Positions 15,435 to 22,917 of a DNA stretch of 43,809 bases are shown here, one piece after another; the first letter of the stretch is position 1; each line of letters starts with the position of its first letter. Where the stretch lies: contig SVON01000013.1 in NCBI GenBank assembly GCA_015066365.1, forward strand, positions 1-43,809, read 5' to 3'. A program made the translations under genes and the position numbers. The notes beneath the pieces are model-generated. The model was given only the letters and a program-made list of their open reading frames with translations, ran no database searches and was not told the DNA's origin. The stretch is from Oscillospiraceae bacterium. Its GTDB lineage: Bacteria > Bacillota > Clostridia > Oscillospirales > Acutalibacteraceae.

Positions 15435-16352
15435 ATGTGTACCGCAATCCATCAGCAGACCCAAGGGCTGTTTGGGCGGACCCTGGATCTGGAGCACACC
15501 TATAACGAGCAGGTGGTGGTGACCCCCAGAGGGCATCTGGGCAACCGCTACGCCCTCCTGGGCACCGCCACCGTAGCCGAGGGATACCCCCTCTACTACG
15601 ACGCCCTCAACGAGGCGGGACTGGCCATGGCGGGGCTCAACTTTCCCCACAGCGCCCACTATCCCCCGGCAAAAGAGGGGGCAGAAAACGTGGCCGTCTA
15701 CGCGCTCATCCCCTCTCTGCTGGGTCAATGCGGGTCGGTGGAGGAGGCGGTGACCTGGCTGGGGCAACGGCACCTGTGCAACCGCGCCTTCAGCCCGGAC
15801 TATCCCGCCGCCACCCTCCACTGGATGATTGCCGATAAGCTCCGGTCGGTGGTGGTGGAGTCCACCGCCGCCGGGGTGCAGGTATACGATAACCCGGTGG
15901 GGGTGATGACCAACGAGCCCCCCTTTCCTCAGCAACTAAAGCATTGGGCGGAGTTTGCCTATCTGAGCCACCGGGAGCCGGCGGTGACCCCGCTGGAAAT
16001 GGGACGGGGCAGCGGCTGCCTGGGTCTGCCGGGGGACTATACCTCCCCCAGCCGGTTTGTGCGGGCCGCCTTCGGGGTGGCCGGGTCCGCACCGGGAGAG
16101 GACCCGGTGGGGCAGTTTTTTCATCTGATGAGCACCGTCGAGGTGCCCCGGGGGGCTGTGGTGCTGCCGGGGGGAACGCCGGTGGTCAGCCACTATACCT
16201 GCTGTATGGACCTGCAAAACGGGGTGTATTATTACCGCACCTACGGCGGTGGGCGCATCCGCGCGGTGGCGCTGCGGCCTGAGGACACCATTGGTCAACG
16301 GCTTACCTGCCACCCCCACCACAAGACCCCGGACGTGGCGTGGGAGAACTAA
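15435..16352 (+). CDS. Choloylglycine hydrolase family protein (bile salt hydrolase / penicillin V acylase-like)
   Basis: A 305-aa Ntn-hydrolase. The start is placed at ATG 15435, not the upstream GTG/ATG codons, because it puts the nucleophilic Cys at position 2 (MCTAI) and lies eight bases after AAGGAG. Family residues are present: FGRTLD (R15, D18), ALNEAGLAMAGLN (N69), GVMTNEP (N160) and SPSRFVRA (R207). Enzymes of this family cleave amide bonds of conjugated bile acids, penicillin V or acyl-homoserine lactones after autocatalytic exposure of Cys2. There is no signal peptide, so it should be cytosolic. Bile salt hydrolysis would fit a gut organism, but substrate cannot be decided from sequence. 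Confidence 0.88.
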   Translation: MCTAIHQQTQGLFGRTLDLEHTYNEQVVVTPRGHLGNRYALLGTATVAEGYPLYYDALNEAGLAMAGLNFPHSAHYPPAKEGAENVAVYALIPSLLGQCGSVEEAVTWLGQRHLCNRAFSPDYPAATLHWMIADKLRSVVVESTAAGVQVYDNPVGVMTNEPPFPQQLKHWAEFAYLSHREPAVTPLEMGRGSGCLGLPGDYTSPSRFVRAAFGVAGSAPGEDPVGQFFHLMSTVEVPRGAVVLPGGTPVVSHYTCCMDLQNGVYYYRTYGGGRIRAVALRPEDTIGQRLTCHPHHKTPDVAWEN

Positions 16353-16401
16353 ACTTTTTGCTCGCCGCGAGAACCCCTGCAAACGCTGTTACGGATAAGC
16401 G

Positions 16402-16438
16402 AAGAACGCCCCGAAAGCAAAGCTTTCGGGGCGTTCTT
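16402..16438. terminator. Bidirectional terminator between the convergent hydrolase and ung genes
   Basis: A perfect 17-bp stem (aagaacgccccgaaagc / gctttcggggcgttctt) with an AAA loop. It ends inside the ung stop codon, with T or A tracts on both sides. Confidence 0.9.
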
Positions 16439-17097
16439 TACCATTCGATCGGCTTTAACCCGTGTTTCTCCAACAGGGCGTTGGTTTTGGAAAAGTGGCG
16501 GCAACCGAAGAAGCCCCGGCTGGCAGACAAGGGGCTGGGGTGCACCGTCTGCAATTTATAGTGCAGCGGGTTGGTGATGAGTTCCCCCTTCTTTTGGGCG
16601 TGGGCGCCCCACAGCAGAAACACCACCGGGGTATCCTTTTGGTTCAGCTCCCGAATGATCCGGTCGGTGACCTGCTCCCACCCGATCCCCTTGTGGCTGG
16701 TGGGTTGCCCCTCCCGGACGGTGAGCACCGTATTGAGCAGCAGCACCCCCTGCCGGGCCCAACCGGTCAGCTCCCCGGTGGGGGGCTCCGGCTTGCCCAG
16801 GTCGGTGGCCAGCTCCTTAAACATATTCTTGAGCGAGGGGGGCGGGGTGACCCCCGCACGCACCGAAAAACACAGCCCGTGGGCCTGCCCGGCACCGTGA
16901 TAAGGATCCTGACCGAGGATCACCACCTTGGTATCCGCAAAGGAGGTATACCGCAGGGCGTTAAAAATATCGTGCATCGGCGGATAAATCCGCTGAGTGG
17001 CGTATTCCTGTTTCAGAATCTGCCGCAGATTTTGATAATACGCCTTGTCCCACTCGTCCGCCAAAATGGCGTCCCAGTCGTTGCCAATGTGTACCAT
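16438..17097 (-). CDS. ung: Uracil-DNA glycosylase
   Basis: A 219-aa family-1 UDG. The water-activating motif GQDPYHG has D64, and the C-terminal minor-groove motif HPSPLSAS is present, with LLWGAHA and LLLNTVLTV in between. It excises uracil from DNA to start base-excision repair. Length is normal for the family. AAGGAGGTG lies eight bases before ATG 17097. The gene stands alone between two terminators. Confidence 0.97.
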   Translation of the reverse strand: MVHIGNDWDAILADEWDKAYYQNLRQILKQEYATQRIYPPMHDIFNALRYTSFADTKVVILGQDPYHGAGQAHGLCFSVRAGVTPPPSLKNMFKELATDLGKPEPPTGELTGWARQGVLLLNTVLTVREGQPTSHKGIGWEQVTDRIIRELNQKDTPVVFLLWGAHAQKKGELITNPLHYKLQTVHPSPLSASRGFFGCRHFSKTNALLEKHGLKPIEW

Positions 17098-17123
17098 TGT
17101 GTCGCCACCTCCTTGCTGGGATC

Positions 17124-17152
17124 AGTATAGCATATCCCCAACAAAAAGTAAA
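17124..17152 (-). promoter_or_regulatory. ung promoter
   Basis: On the minus strand, TTTACT (17152-17147), 17 bp, TATACT (17129-17124). The -35 overlaps the edge of the neighbouring terminator stem. Confidence 0.6.
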
Positions 17153-17177
17153 CCCGGAGTGAGGTTCACTCCGGGTT
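17151..17177 (-). terminator. Terminator of the DUF4886-like lipoprotein gene
   Basis: A 12-bp stem (aacccggagtga / tcactccgggtt) with a 3-base loop, 10 bp after the minus-strand stop at 17188. T-rich sequence follows on both strands. Confidence 0.85.
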
Positions 17178-17187
17178 TTTTTAACGG

Positions 17188-18552
17188 TTACGGTTGTTCG
17201 GTCACCGTGGGCTCGGTCTCGCCGGTGGGGGCGGTAGGCGCCGTGGTGCCGGTGGTGCTCTCGGTGGGGGTGGTCACGACCGGGTCGGCGGTGCTCTCGG
17301 TGGGCGCGGTCGCCGTGGTGTCGGTGGTGCTGACGGTGGTATCCGTGGTGGTCGTAGTATCGGTGGTGCTCTCGGTCACCGAAGACCCGGTGGTCGTGGT
17401 GGTGGTGCTCCCGGTCACCGTGGTGGTGGTGGGCGCGGTCGACGTAGCGGTGGTCGACGTGGTGGTGGTCGGTGCCCACTTGGTGGTGGCGGCGGTGGAC
17501 TTACCCACATAGGTGGGGTTGGTCGCCTGCGCCGGGATATCCCAGGGATGCTCCAGAGCGTAGTTCACCGAGCGGATCATAATGGCTTTCAGCTCCGGGG
17601 TCAGCTTCTGCACGCCCTGGGGCTTATTCTGCTTATGCCGCCAACCGATCTTGATCTTGTCGTAGCCGATCTTCTTGAGGGGCTTGCCGGTGAGCTGTGC
17701 GGTGAGGGTATAGCCCACCATCAGACGGCTGAAATCGCTCAGGTGGGTGTAGTCACGCCATAATTCGATCTGGGGCATACCCTCCACCAGATAGGCGTAC
17801 ATCACCGAGGTGCCGGAGCACAAGCCGTTGGAATAGGTGGGGTCGGACAGCACGTGCTGCTTGGTCATATCGGTCATCACCTTAAACTGGTTGACCGGGT
17901 TAAAACCGTACAGCCGCTTCAGCTTGTCCTTATAGCCCAACGGGGGTTGACGGACATACTCCGGAGAGAAAAACACCTCGTCGTTGGGGCTGGGCCAGGA
18001 CACGTGCCACACGAACTCGTGGGGAGTCTTAACGTATTTGTTGACCTCTTCCATCAGGGCGTAGCGACCGTCCTTGTTCAGGTTCGGGTCGGCCAGATCC
18101 TCTTTGGCGGGCTGCATCATAATCACATCCCACTCCCGGTCGAGAAGCACCGACTTGGAGGTGACATCGTATTTGATGGAGCGCTTGCCGTTCTCGTGCT
18201 TATAATAGCGGATGACCGACTGGTTGTTGCGCATAATGTCCAGGTGCTCGTCGATGCTGGCCCCGTTAAAGTGCAAGATGCCAAAGCACAGATCGGCATC
18301 CGGGAACTGATCCTTAAAGGCGTAGTGCAGCAGCCAAAAAGCATCGATGGAATGGCTGTTGCCGATGATGAGAATATCCACCTTGTCGGTATCCGGGTTG
18401 ACAAGCGGCTTGATGGTGGGGGACGTGGTGGGCGTGGTCTGAGTGGTTTTGGCCGGGACGTCTGCCGCTTGCTGCGGCGCCTCGCTGCCGCAGGCTGCCA
18501 GACCGGTCAGCAGGCACAGCGCCAGCAGACCGCATAACAATCGTTTCATCAT
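17188..18552 (-). CDS. DUF4886-like (SGNH-type) lipoprotein with long Thr-rich tail
   Basis: A 454-aa protein. The signal peptide ends in lipobox LTGLAAC. The domain at ~55-330 starts VDILIIGNSHSIDAFWLLH, which fits DUF4886/SGNH-fold proteins (block I GNSHS). YTHLSDFSRLM near ~270 could provide the late Asp-x-x-His-type block. The C-terminal ~100 residues are almost entirely Thr, Ser, Ala and Val with spaced Pro/Glu, as in wall-spanning linkers. Start 18552 is preferred over ATG 18558, which abuts GGGAG. Probably an extracellular, membrane-anchored esterase-like protein; substrate unknown. The tail is encoded by repetitive sequence at 17190-17500 and may vary in length between strains. Confidence 0.75.
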   Translation of the reverse strand: MMKRLLCGLLALCLLTGLAACGSEAPQQAADVPAKTTQTTPTTSPTIKPLVNPDTDKVDILIIGNSHSIDAFWLLHYAFKDQFPDADLCFGILHFNGASIDEHLDIMRNNQSVIRYYKHENGKRSIKYDVTSKSVLLDREWDVIMMQPAKEDLADPNLNKDGRYALMEEVNKYVKTPHEFVWHVSWPSPNDEVFFSPEYVRQPPLGYKDKLKRLYGFNPVNQFKVMTDMTKQHVLSDPTYSNGLCSGTSVMYAYLVEGMPQIELWRDYTHLSDFSRLMVGYTLTAQLTGKPLKKIGYDKIKIGWRHKQNKPQGVQKLTPELKAIMIRSVNYALEHPWDIPAQATNPTYVGKSTAATTKWAPTTTTSTTATSTAPTTTTVTGSTTTTTTGSSVTESTTDTTTTTDTTVSTTDTTATAPTESTADPVVTTPTESTTGTTAPTAPTGETEPTVTEQP

Positions 18553-18591
18553 AAACATCTCCCTCTGTTTTTAGGGCATTTTAACCTCTTC

Positions 18592-18619
18592 ATTATACCA
18601 CACTCACCGCAAAATGCAA
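18592..18619 (-). promoter_or_regulatory. Promoter of the DUF4886-like lipoprotein gene
   Basis: On the minus strand, TTGCAT (18619-18614), 16-bp spacer, TATAAT (18597-18592), 39 bp upstream of the start. Confidence 0.65.
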
Positions 18620-18687
18620 TCGACAAAATCCCCCAATTTCTGCCGATGGTCAGGGGCAAAAGGGGGCACTTTGTCACAACCGGCAAA

Positions 18688-18717
18688 AAAACCGGCAAAG
18701 AGTGCTTTGCCGGTTTT
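18688..18717 (-). terminator. Rho-independent terminator
   Basis: A 13-bp stem (aaaaccggcaaag / ctttgccggtttt) with loop agtg, 8 bp beyond the stop of the membrane protein gene at 18725; T-rich on the minus strand. Confidence 0.85.
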
Positions 18718-18724
18718 CTCTCGT

Positions 18725-19360
18725 TTATCCGTTTTTGACGGCGCGGTCATAGGCCGTTTGGATGATTTTGGCGTCCTTGCGCTCCGGGGTCCACAGCAAA
18801 ATCGCCCACGCAAGCAGCACCTCGTACCCCAGCACCAAATAGATGGCACCCGGCTCCACCAGGGCGGTGAGCAACAGCAGCGCCAACACCCACATAGCCA
18901 CCAGCCGTCCCGTCTTGCGGCGCAGACCGATGGCGGAGCCGTCGCCATAGGCGTTTTGGAAAAACGCCTTGGTCAGCGTCCCGGAGGCGTACAACTGCCG
19001 CAGTTCGTTCCGCTGGGCCACGTATTCCTTGCGGGTGATCTTGGTCAGCTCCGGTTCCTCCTGCCCCTCGATGCTCTTTGCCCGATAGTATTCCTCTTTA
19101 TAGGCAAACTTGAGGGTGCCGCGCCCCAACGTCAGCATAGACACGATCACCGTAAAAGGGAGGATATGGGCGTACCGCCGTATGCGCATCAGGCCCTCGT
19201 CCCCGCTGGGGTACATATAATCCATCAGAACATCCGTATCGTAAATGGTGACGAACAAAAACACCCCCACGAACACCAGCGCGACAAAGACCTGAATCCC
19301 GGTCACCGTCATCAATACGCCGCCCAAAATGATCAAACCAATGCCAAGCAAAAATCTCAT
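18725..19360 (-). CDS. Membrane protein of unknown function
   Basis: A 211-aa protein starting at ATG 19360 (AGAGGTG seven bases upstream). Two N-terminal hydrophobic segments (MRFLLGIGLIILGGVLM; VFVALVFVGVFLFVTI) are followed by possible weaker ones near 65-80 and two more at ~150-190. A charged loop between them (EEYYRAKSIEGQEEPELTKITRKEY) is probably cytosolic. No named domain recognised. It is monocistronic, bounded by terminators at 18688 and 19477. Confidence 0.65.
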   Translation of the reverse strand: MRFLLGIGLIILGGVLMTVTGIQVFVALVFVGVFLFVTIYDTDVLMDYMYPSGDEGLMRIRRYAHILPFTVIVSMLTLGRGTLKFAYKEEYYRAKSIEGQEEPELTKITRKEYVAQRNELRQLYASGTLTKAFFQNAYGDGSAIGLRRKTGRLVAMWVLALLLLTALVEPGAIYLVLGYEVLLAWAILLWTPERKDAKIIQTAYDRAVKNG

Positions 19361-19476
19361 ACAAGTCACCTCTTCTCCTCATTTTACCATAAACCGACAA
19401 AAATTGCAAATATTCCTGTCGATGCCCTGGTTTTTTTGTGGAGGAGCGCGCTACCGGTCCCTCCGGAGAGAAAAAA

Positions 19477-19501
19477 CAGCACAGGGGATCTCCCTGTGCT
19501 G
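19477..19501 (-). terminator. Rho-independent terminator
   Basis: A 10-bp stem (cagcacaggg / ccctgtgctg) with a 5-base loop and a T tract on the minus strand, 17 bp after the stop of the lipoprotein gene at 19518. Confidence 0.85.
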
Positions 19502-19517
19502 CTTTATCCTTGCTCGG

Positions 19518-20330
19518 TTAGCGGACGGTTACCCGCACACTCTTCATGGTGCTGGTCTGGGCGTTCACCAAAAACTCAAAGGTGGCACCCACACCGTTGG
19601 CAGACTGGTACTCATCGTAGCTGATGGTGATGGTGGACTCCACATGCTGGTCATTCTTATACCACTCGGTGATGGTGATGTTGGTGGGGTTGCCCAGCTT
19701 GCTCACCACGTCGGCGGCCACAGAGGTGCGCTTAAGTGCGCTGGAAAGAGCAAAGTCAGCGCCGTCGGTCTCGCCGTTGTAGTACAGCGCCTTGGTGGCG
19801 TCGTAGGACACGTTCACGTCGGTGATCACGCAATTCTCAAAGGTCGCCGCCGCCTTATCTGCGGTGCCCGCATAGACCATGGCGTATTTGCCGCTGGTCG
19901 TCTTGACCACCGCTTTGCAGATGGAGGTGGCGGAAACGGTGTCGCCGGCCTTGGTGCCGGTTTCCAGCGTCCAGCCCTTGCTCAGCAGCTCCTTAACGGT
20001 GGTGTGCATAAAGGTGATGGGGGTGCCGTCCAGGCTCATCTCGGTGGGGATCTCAAAATCGGGCGTACCCTTTAGGGCGTACTTTCTGGCGATGGAATAA
20101 TCCCCGGGGGCGTACTCGTAGGGAGCCTCCTCCGTGCCGGTGTACTTGGTGCCGTCAAAGAACAGCGGGGTCGCCATCTGGCTATCCGGAGCGCTGTTGC
20201 CGTCGGTCGGTTGGGTGGCGGAGGGGGTCGCCTGGTCGTCGGCGGGCTCCGCCGCGCCGCAGGCGGTCATACTCAGCAGGACCGCCACCAGCAGGGCGGC
20301 CACACCAAAGCGTTTCGTCATGGTTTTCAT
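19518..20330 (-). CDS. Putative lipoprotein, unknown function
   Basis: A 270-aa protein with signal peptide and lipobox LSMTAC (~residue 24), a disordered Asp/Thr/Pro linker (~25-60), then a domain at ~75-265. That domain contains IPTEMSLDGTPITFMHTTVKELLSKGW, a pattern seen in several clostridial lipoproteins of unknown function. The late segment resembles a beta-rich repeat (STITISYDEYQSANGVG...). GGAGA precedes ATG 20330 by seven bases. Likely exposed on the outer face of the membrane. Confidence 0.75.
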   Translation of the reverse strand: MKTMTKRFGVAALLVAVLLSMTACGAAEPADDQATPSATQPTDGNSAPDSQMATPLFFDGTKYTGTEEAPYEYAPGDYSIARKYALKGTPDFEIPTEMSLDGTPITFMHTTVKELLSKGWTLETGTKAGDTVSATSICKAVVKTTSGKYAMVYAGTADKAAATFENCVITDVNVSYDATKALYYNGETDGADFALSSALKRTSVAADVVSKLGNPTNITITEWYKNDQHVESTITISYDEYQSANGVGATFEFLVNAQTSTMKSVRVTVR

Positions 20331-20369
20331 GGTTATCTCTCCTTCTCGCGGGATTTATGGGATGGGATT

Positions 20370-20398
20370 ATTGTAGCACACCCCTGCGGGAAAAGCAA
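20370..20398 (-). promoter_or_regulatory. Promoter of the 270-aa lipoprotein gene
   Basis: On the minus strand, TTGCTT (20398-20393), 17 bp, TACAAT (20375-20370), 40 bp upstream of the ATG. Confidence 0.6.
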
Positions 20399-20528
20399 GC
20401 CGCTTTTTCCACCGCCCCGGCGGTGAAAGGGGAGCCAAGTGCCCCCTTCTCCCTGCGTTGCTACAAATCGTCAAAAGGCACGCAACTTAGGCGGTTTGCT
20501 GCGTGGGCAAATTTGTTTGCTTAAAAAG

Positions 20529-20557
20529 TTGTATTATCGGAAAAGGTGTGCTATACT
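20529..20557 (+). promoter_or_regulatory. Promoter of the small repeat protein gene
   Basis: TTGTAT (20529-20534), 17-bp spacer, TATACT (20552-20557), 21 bp before the start codon at 20578. Confidence 0.55.
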
Positions 20558-20577
20558 GCAGAAAAGGAGGGAACGGT

Positions 20578-20769
20578 ATGGCACGAGAGCCGATCAAAGA
20601 CTGGCAGGGAAAGATCCTCGGCTGGACGGAATGGTCCGGAAGCAAAAAATGGCTCAGCGATTTCTACGGAAAGCGGCTGGGGTATTACGACCAATCCACC
20701 AACAAAACCTTCGATTTTTACGGTCGGCAGGTGGGCACCGGCGATCTGCTGATGACCCTGCTGCGGTAA
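20578..20769 (+). CDS. Small protein made of three short W/F-x-G repeats
   Basis: A 63-aa protein preceded by AAAGGAGGG. It consists of three related units: DWQGKILGWTE, DFYGKRLGYYD and DFYGRQVGTGD, spaced by about 20 residues. Similar small proteins are widespread in Clostridia and often carry misleading automatic names. No enzymatic signature is present. The regular Gly/aromatic pattern suggests a small beta-hairpin repeat fold. Promoter and ribosome site look strong, so it is probably a real gene. Confidence 0.7.
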   Translation: MAREPIKDWQGKILGWTEWSGSKKWLSDFYGKRLGYYDQSTNKTFDFYGRQVGTGDLLMTLLR

Positions 20770-20846
20770 TCCGGCGACAGACGTCCCACTATTGGGACGA
20801 CCCATTTGGTAAACTGCAATCACAAAAACAATAGGAGGTAGCCTTT

Positions 20847-21473
20847 ATGGACAAGAAATTCAAAGTAGAAAGCTATGCCTGGTACGGCAAAAACAAGACC
20901 GACACCTACTACACCTTTGACGAGGCGATGGCCGGCTTCCGCCAGCGTATCCTCTCCCCCGAGGGTGTGCCCCACATCGTGGATATGATCCACGCCTATG
21001 CGGCGGAGCATTACCCGGAGAACACCCCCGTTGCCTTTGGCCAGCTGGCCGAGCTGCTGCAAAAGCTGCTGACCGACCCCACCTATCCCGCCAGCCAGGA
21101 GGATCTGGTGCTGGAGGATTTTGAGGATGAGAACGTGCGGTTCTATTTGGATCCCTGGGGTGGCATTTTCAGCTACGTGGACAACGAGGACTACGACGGC
21201 AAATTCCCGCTGGCCGAGATCAACGTGATCCCTGCTGGCGAAGAGGAGGAGTATTTCTTCTATCTGACCCAGGAGAAAAGCGGAGCGTGCTGGAGCTGGA
21301 ACTACGTCCTATCTCCCATCGGCGAGGAGGACGAGAATGACGAAGACGAAGACGAAGAGGACGACTTTTATAACCTGGATGGCCTGGACGGGCTAGAGGG
21401 GTTGGACGGCCTGGACGAGTTGGAGGACCTGGAGGGGTTGGAGGACCTGGAGGATTTAGAGGGCGAAGCATAA
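20847..21473 (+). CDS. Acidic hypothetical protein with C-terminal LDGLEGL repeats
   Basis: A 208-aa protein with GGAGGT before ATG 20847. Residues 1-~155 form an ordinary globular region (SYAWYGKNKTDTYYTFDEAMAGF...). From ~155 the sequence is extremely acidic (EEDENDEDEDEEDD), then a three-residue repeat of Leu-acidic-Gly/acidic (LDGLEGLDGLDELEDLEG...). No known domain. The tail may bind cations or partner proteins. It probably shares a transcript with the small repeat protein 77 bp upstream. Confidence 0.7.
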   Translation: MDKKFKVESYAWYGKNKTDTYYTFDEAMAGFRQRILSPEGVPHIVDMIHAYAAEHYPENTPVAFGQLAELLQKLLTDPTYPASQEDLVLEDFEDENVRFYLDPWGGIFSYVDNEDYDGKFPLAEINVIPAGEEEEYFFYLTQEKSGACWSWNYVLSPIGEEDENDEDEDEEDDFYNLDGLDGLEGLDGLDELEDLEGLEDLEDLEGEA

Positions 21474-21554
21474 AGGAAACCAACAGCGAAGCGAAATCAT
21501 GTTGCTGAAATTTTATTCTGGGAACGTTGATTATAGTTAAGGAGAAATCGCCTA

Positions 21555-22019
21555 ATGAAAATTTACAAATACCTTCCCGTTGAATCCAACGTGAAACTAA
21601 CGCGCGCAACACTGCTGAGTGCGAGAGAGTTTGAAAACTACAAAGAACACATTCCGACCATAGCCGGTGAATGCTGGTTGCGCGATAAAGGAAACGTTGC
21701 CGGCTTTGCGGCATGGGTTTACTTGGACTCACTTAATGAACGGCATGCGGACGCTGAAGGATATCCTGTTGATACAGAAAAGTATATTCAGCCCGCGGTG
21801 TGGTTTGAGGATGACGCGGAAGAGCTTGACGTAGAAAAGATGGGCGTTGGAGAGCAGTTCGTTGTGGATAAAACGGTTTTTACTGTGGTTGCGGATGGTC
21901 TGGCTGTTGTAAATGAGCCCATCGGCAAATTCTGCTTTGACAAAGAAAGTGACAACTACGATCACTCTTATGTGAAAACCGTAATTGATAACTGGTTTGA
22001 AACGCTTTGTGCCGAATAA
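21555..22019 (+). CDS. DUF6273-like hypothetical protein
   Basis: A 154-aa protein starting at ATG 21555 after AAGGAG. The order LLSAREFENY...CWLRDKG...AAWVYLDS...GYPVDTEKYIQPAVWFED matches the layout of DUF6273 modules (sub-strand, WLR, hydrophobic strand, V-x-x-x-x-x-I/V-P-A-x-W). These are frequent in clostridial proteins and phages and have no proven role. Codon use is markedly more AT-rich than that of the acidic protein gene upstream, consistent with the start of an acquired segment. It ends 90 bp before the first spoVT-like copy. Confidence 0.65.
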   Translation: MKIYKYLPVESNVKLTRATLLSAREFENYKEHIPTIAGECWLRDKGNVAGFAAWVYLDSLNERHADAEGYPVDTEKYIQPAVWFEDDAEELDVEKMGVGEQFVVDKTVFTVVADGLAVVNEPIGKFCFDKESDNYDHSYVKTVIDNWFETLCAE

Positions 22020-22028
22020 TAATTTCAA

Positions 22029-22206
22029 AAAGTAAATTGTTGCAGTATAAATCTCCCAGAAATACAGATAATAACAACACAATTTGTAATTTAAGGAGAA
22101 ATGTATATATGAAAGCAACAGGAATCGTTCGTAGAATAGACGATTTGGGCAGAGTTGTTATCCCCAAAGAAATCAGAAGAACTATGCGAATTCGTGAGGG
22201 AGACCC
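22029..22206 (+). repeat. spoVT 5'-region repeat, copy 1
   Basis: Upstream region plus the first ~33 codons of spoVT. It shares an uninterrupted 45-base identity with copy 3 (22130-22174 against 23731-23775). Upstream, GTATAA (22045-22050) and GATAATA (22067-22073) are 16 bp apart, and TCTCC (22052-22056) pairs with GGAGA of the ribosome site (22095-22099). Homology to full-length spoVT stops just after GACCC at 22202-22206. Confidence 0.85.
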
Positions 22207-22288
22207 CTTACATACAACATTGACACCAATCGACCGATTTTGCTTTGCGATACATAGTGTGGTGGAAAGATATAACCTTATTGCATAG
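22109..22288 (+). CDS. Short SpoVT/AbrB-like protein with alternative tail (copy 1)
   Basis: A 59-aa ORF. Residues 1-34 are identical in amino acids to SpoVT (MKATGIVRRIDDLGRVVIPK... to GDPL), i.e. most of an AbrB-type swapped-hairpin DNA-binding domain. The remaining 25 residues (LTPIDRFCFAIHSVV...) are unrelated to SpoVT but resemble the tail of copy 2. A GGAG ribosome site precedes the ATG. It may be an insertion footprint or a genuine mini-regulator able to compete with or dimerise with SpoVT. Confidence 0.6.
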   Translation: MKATGIVRRIDDLGRVVIPKEIRRTMRIREGDPLHTTLTPIDRFCFAIHSVVERYNLIA

Positions 22289-22309
22289 TGAAAAGATTTA
22301 TGATATAAT
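22281..22309 (+). promoter_or_regulatory. Promoter of the 126-aa hypothetical gene
   Basis: TTGCAT (22281-22286), 17-bp spacer, TATAAT (22304-22309), 36 bp before ATG 22345. It overlaps the end of the copy-1 ORF, so the downstream gene is expressed independently of it. Confidence 0.75.
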
Positions 22310-22344
22310 TGTATAAAGCAAATTATGGATTGAGGTTAAATTAT

Positions 22345-22725
22345 ATGTTTGATATAGATGCTATGACAAAATTTCAAAACAAGTTTCATAATGACGATGA
22401 AGTTTGGCACAAAATATATCAGGCCTCTAAAAAAATAAAAGAAAGCTATCATTATAATGAAATATACAAAGAAAAAGAATATATCATCCTTTGGGAAGAG
22501 CCCTTTATGAGTGCCAATGTAAGACTCGCTTTGTATCACCATCAAGATACGGGATGGTTTTTAAGAAGTGATGTGTGGTGCAGAAAACCCAATTCTTTAA
22601 TAACCCCCATCCTCGAATTTAATGAGGAAAAAATAGATGAATGGATTGTCGAATTTGTTTTAAAATACAAACTTTATGAATCAGATAAAGAACTGGTGAA
22701 TTCTTTAATGAACAACCTGTTGTAA
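22345..22725 (+). CDS. Hypothetical protein (126 aa), cargo between spoVT repeats
   Basis: Start at ATG 22345 after TGAGGTT; an ATG at 22309 lies inside the -10 box. The protein is hydrophilic and helical, rich in Lys, Glu and aromatic residues (YHYNEIYKEKEYIILWEEPFMSANVRLALYHH). No signal peptide, membrane segment or recognised domain. Very AT-rich codons, unlike the core genes nearby. Its place between two spoVT 5' repeats suggests it is the payload of an inserted unit. Confidence 0.65.
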   Translation: MFDIDAMTKFQNKFHNDDEVWHKIYQASKKIKESYHYNEIYKEKEYIILWEEPFMSANVRLALYHHQDTGWFLRSDVWCRKPNSLITPILEFNEEKIDEWIVEFVLKYKLYESDKELVNSLMNNLL

Positions 22726-22744
22726 TTTTTTATTAACTTAATTT

Positions 22745-22917
22745 GATGCAGTATAAATCTCCTTGTTTTACAGATACTAACAGTACAAATTTGTAAAGCA
22801 AGGAGATTTTGTATATATTATGAAAGCAACAGGTATTGTGAGAAGAATAGACGATTTGGGCAGAGTTGTTATCCCAAAAGAGATTAGAAGAACTATGAGA
22901 ATCCGCGAAGGCGACCC
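22745..22917 (+). repeat. spoVT 5'-region repeat, copy 2
   Basis: Same organisation as copy 1. GTATAA (22751-22756) and GATACTA (22773-22779) are 16 bp apart. An 11-bp perfect inverted repeat, aaatctccttg / caaggagattt, ends in the ribosome site. A 32-base stretch (22844-22875) is identical in all three copies. Homology to spoVT ends after GACCC (22913-22917). Confidence 0.85.

Noticed and set aside
22007-22108. Upstream extension of the short SpoVT-like ORF copy 1
   Set aside because: The extra residues are a translation of the leader; copies 1-3 align from the same ATG next to a conserved GGAG.
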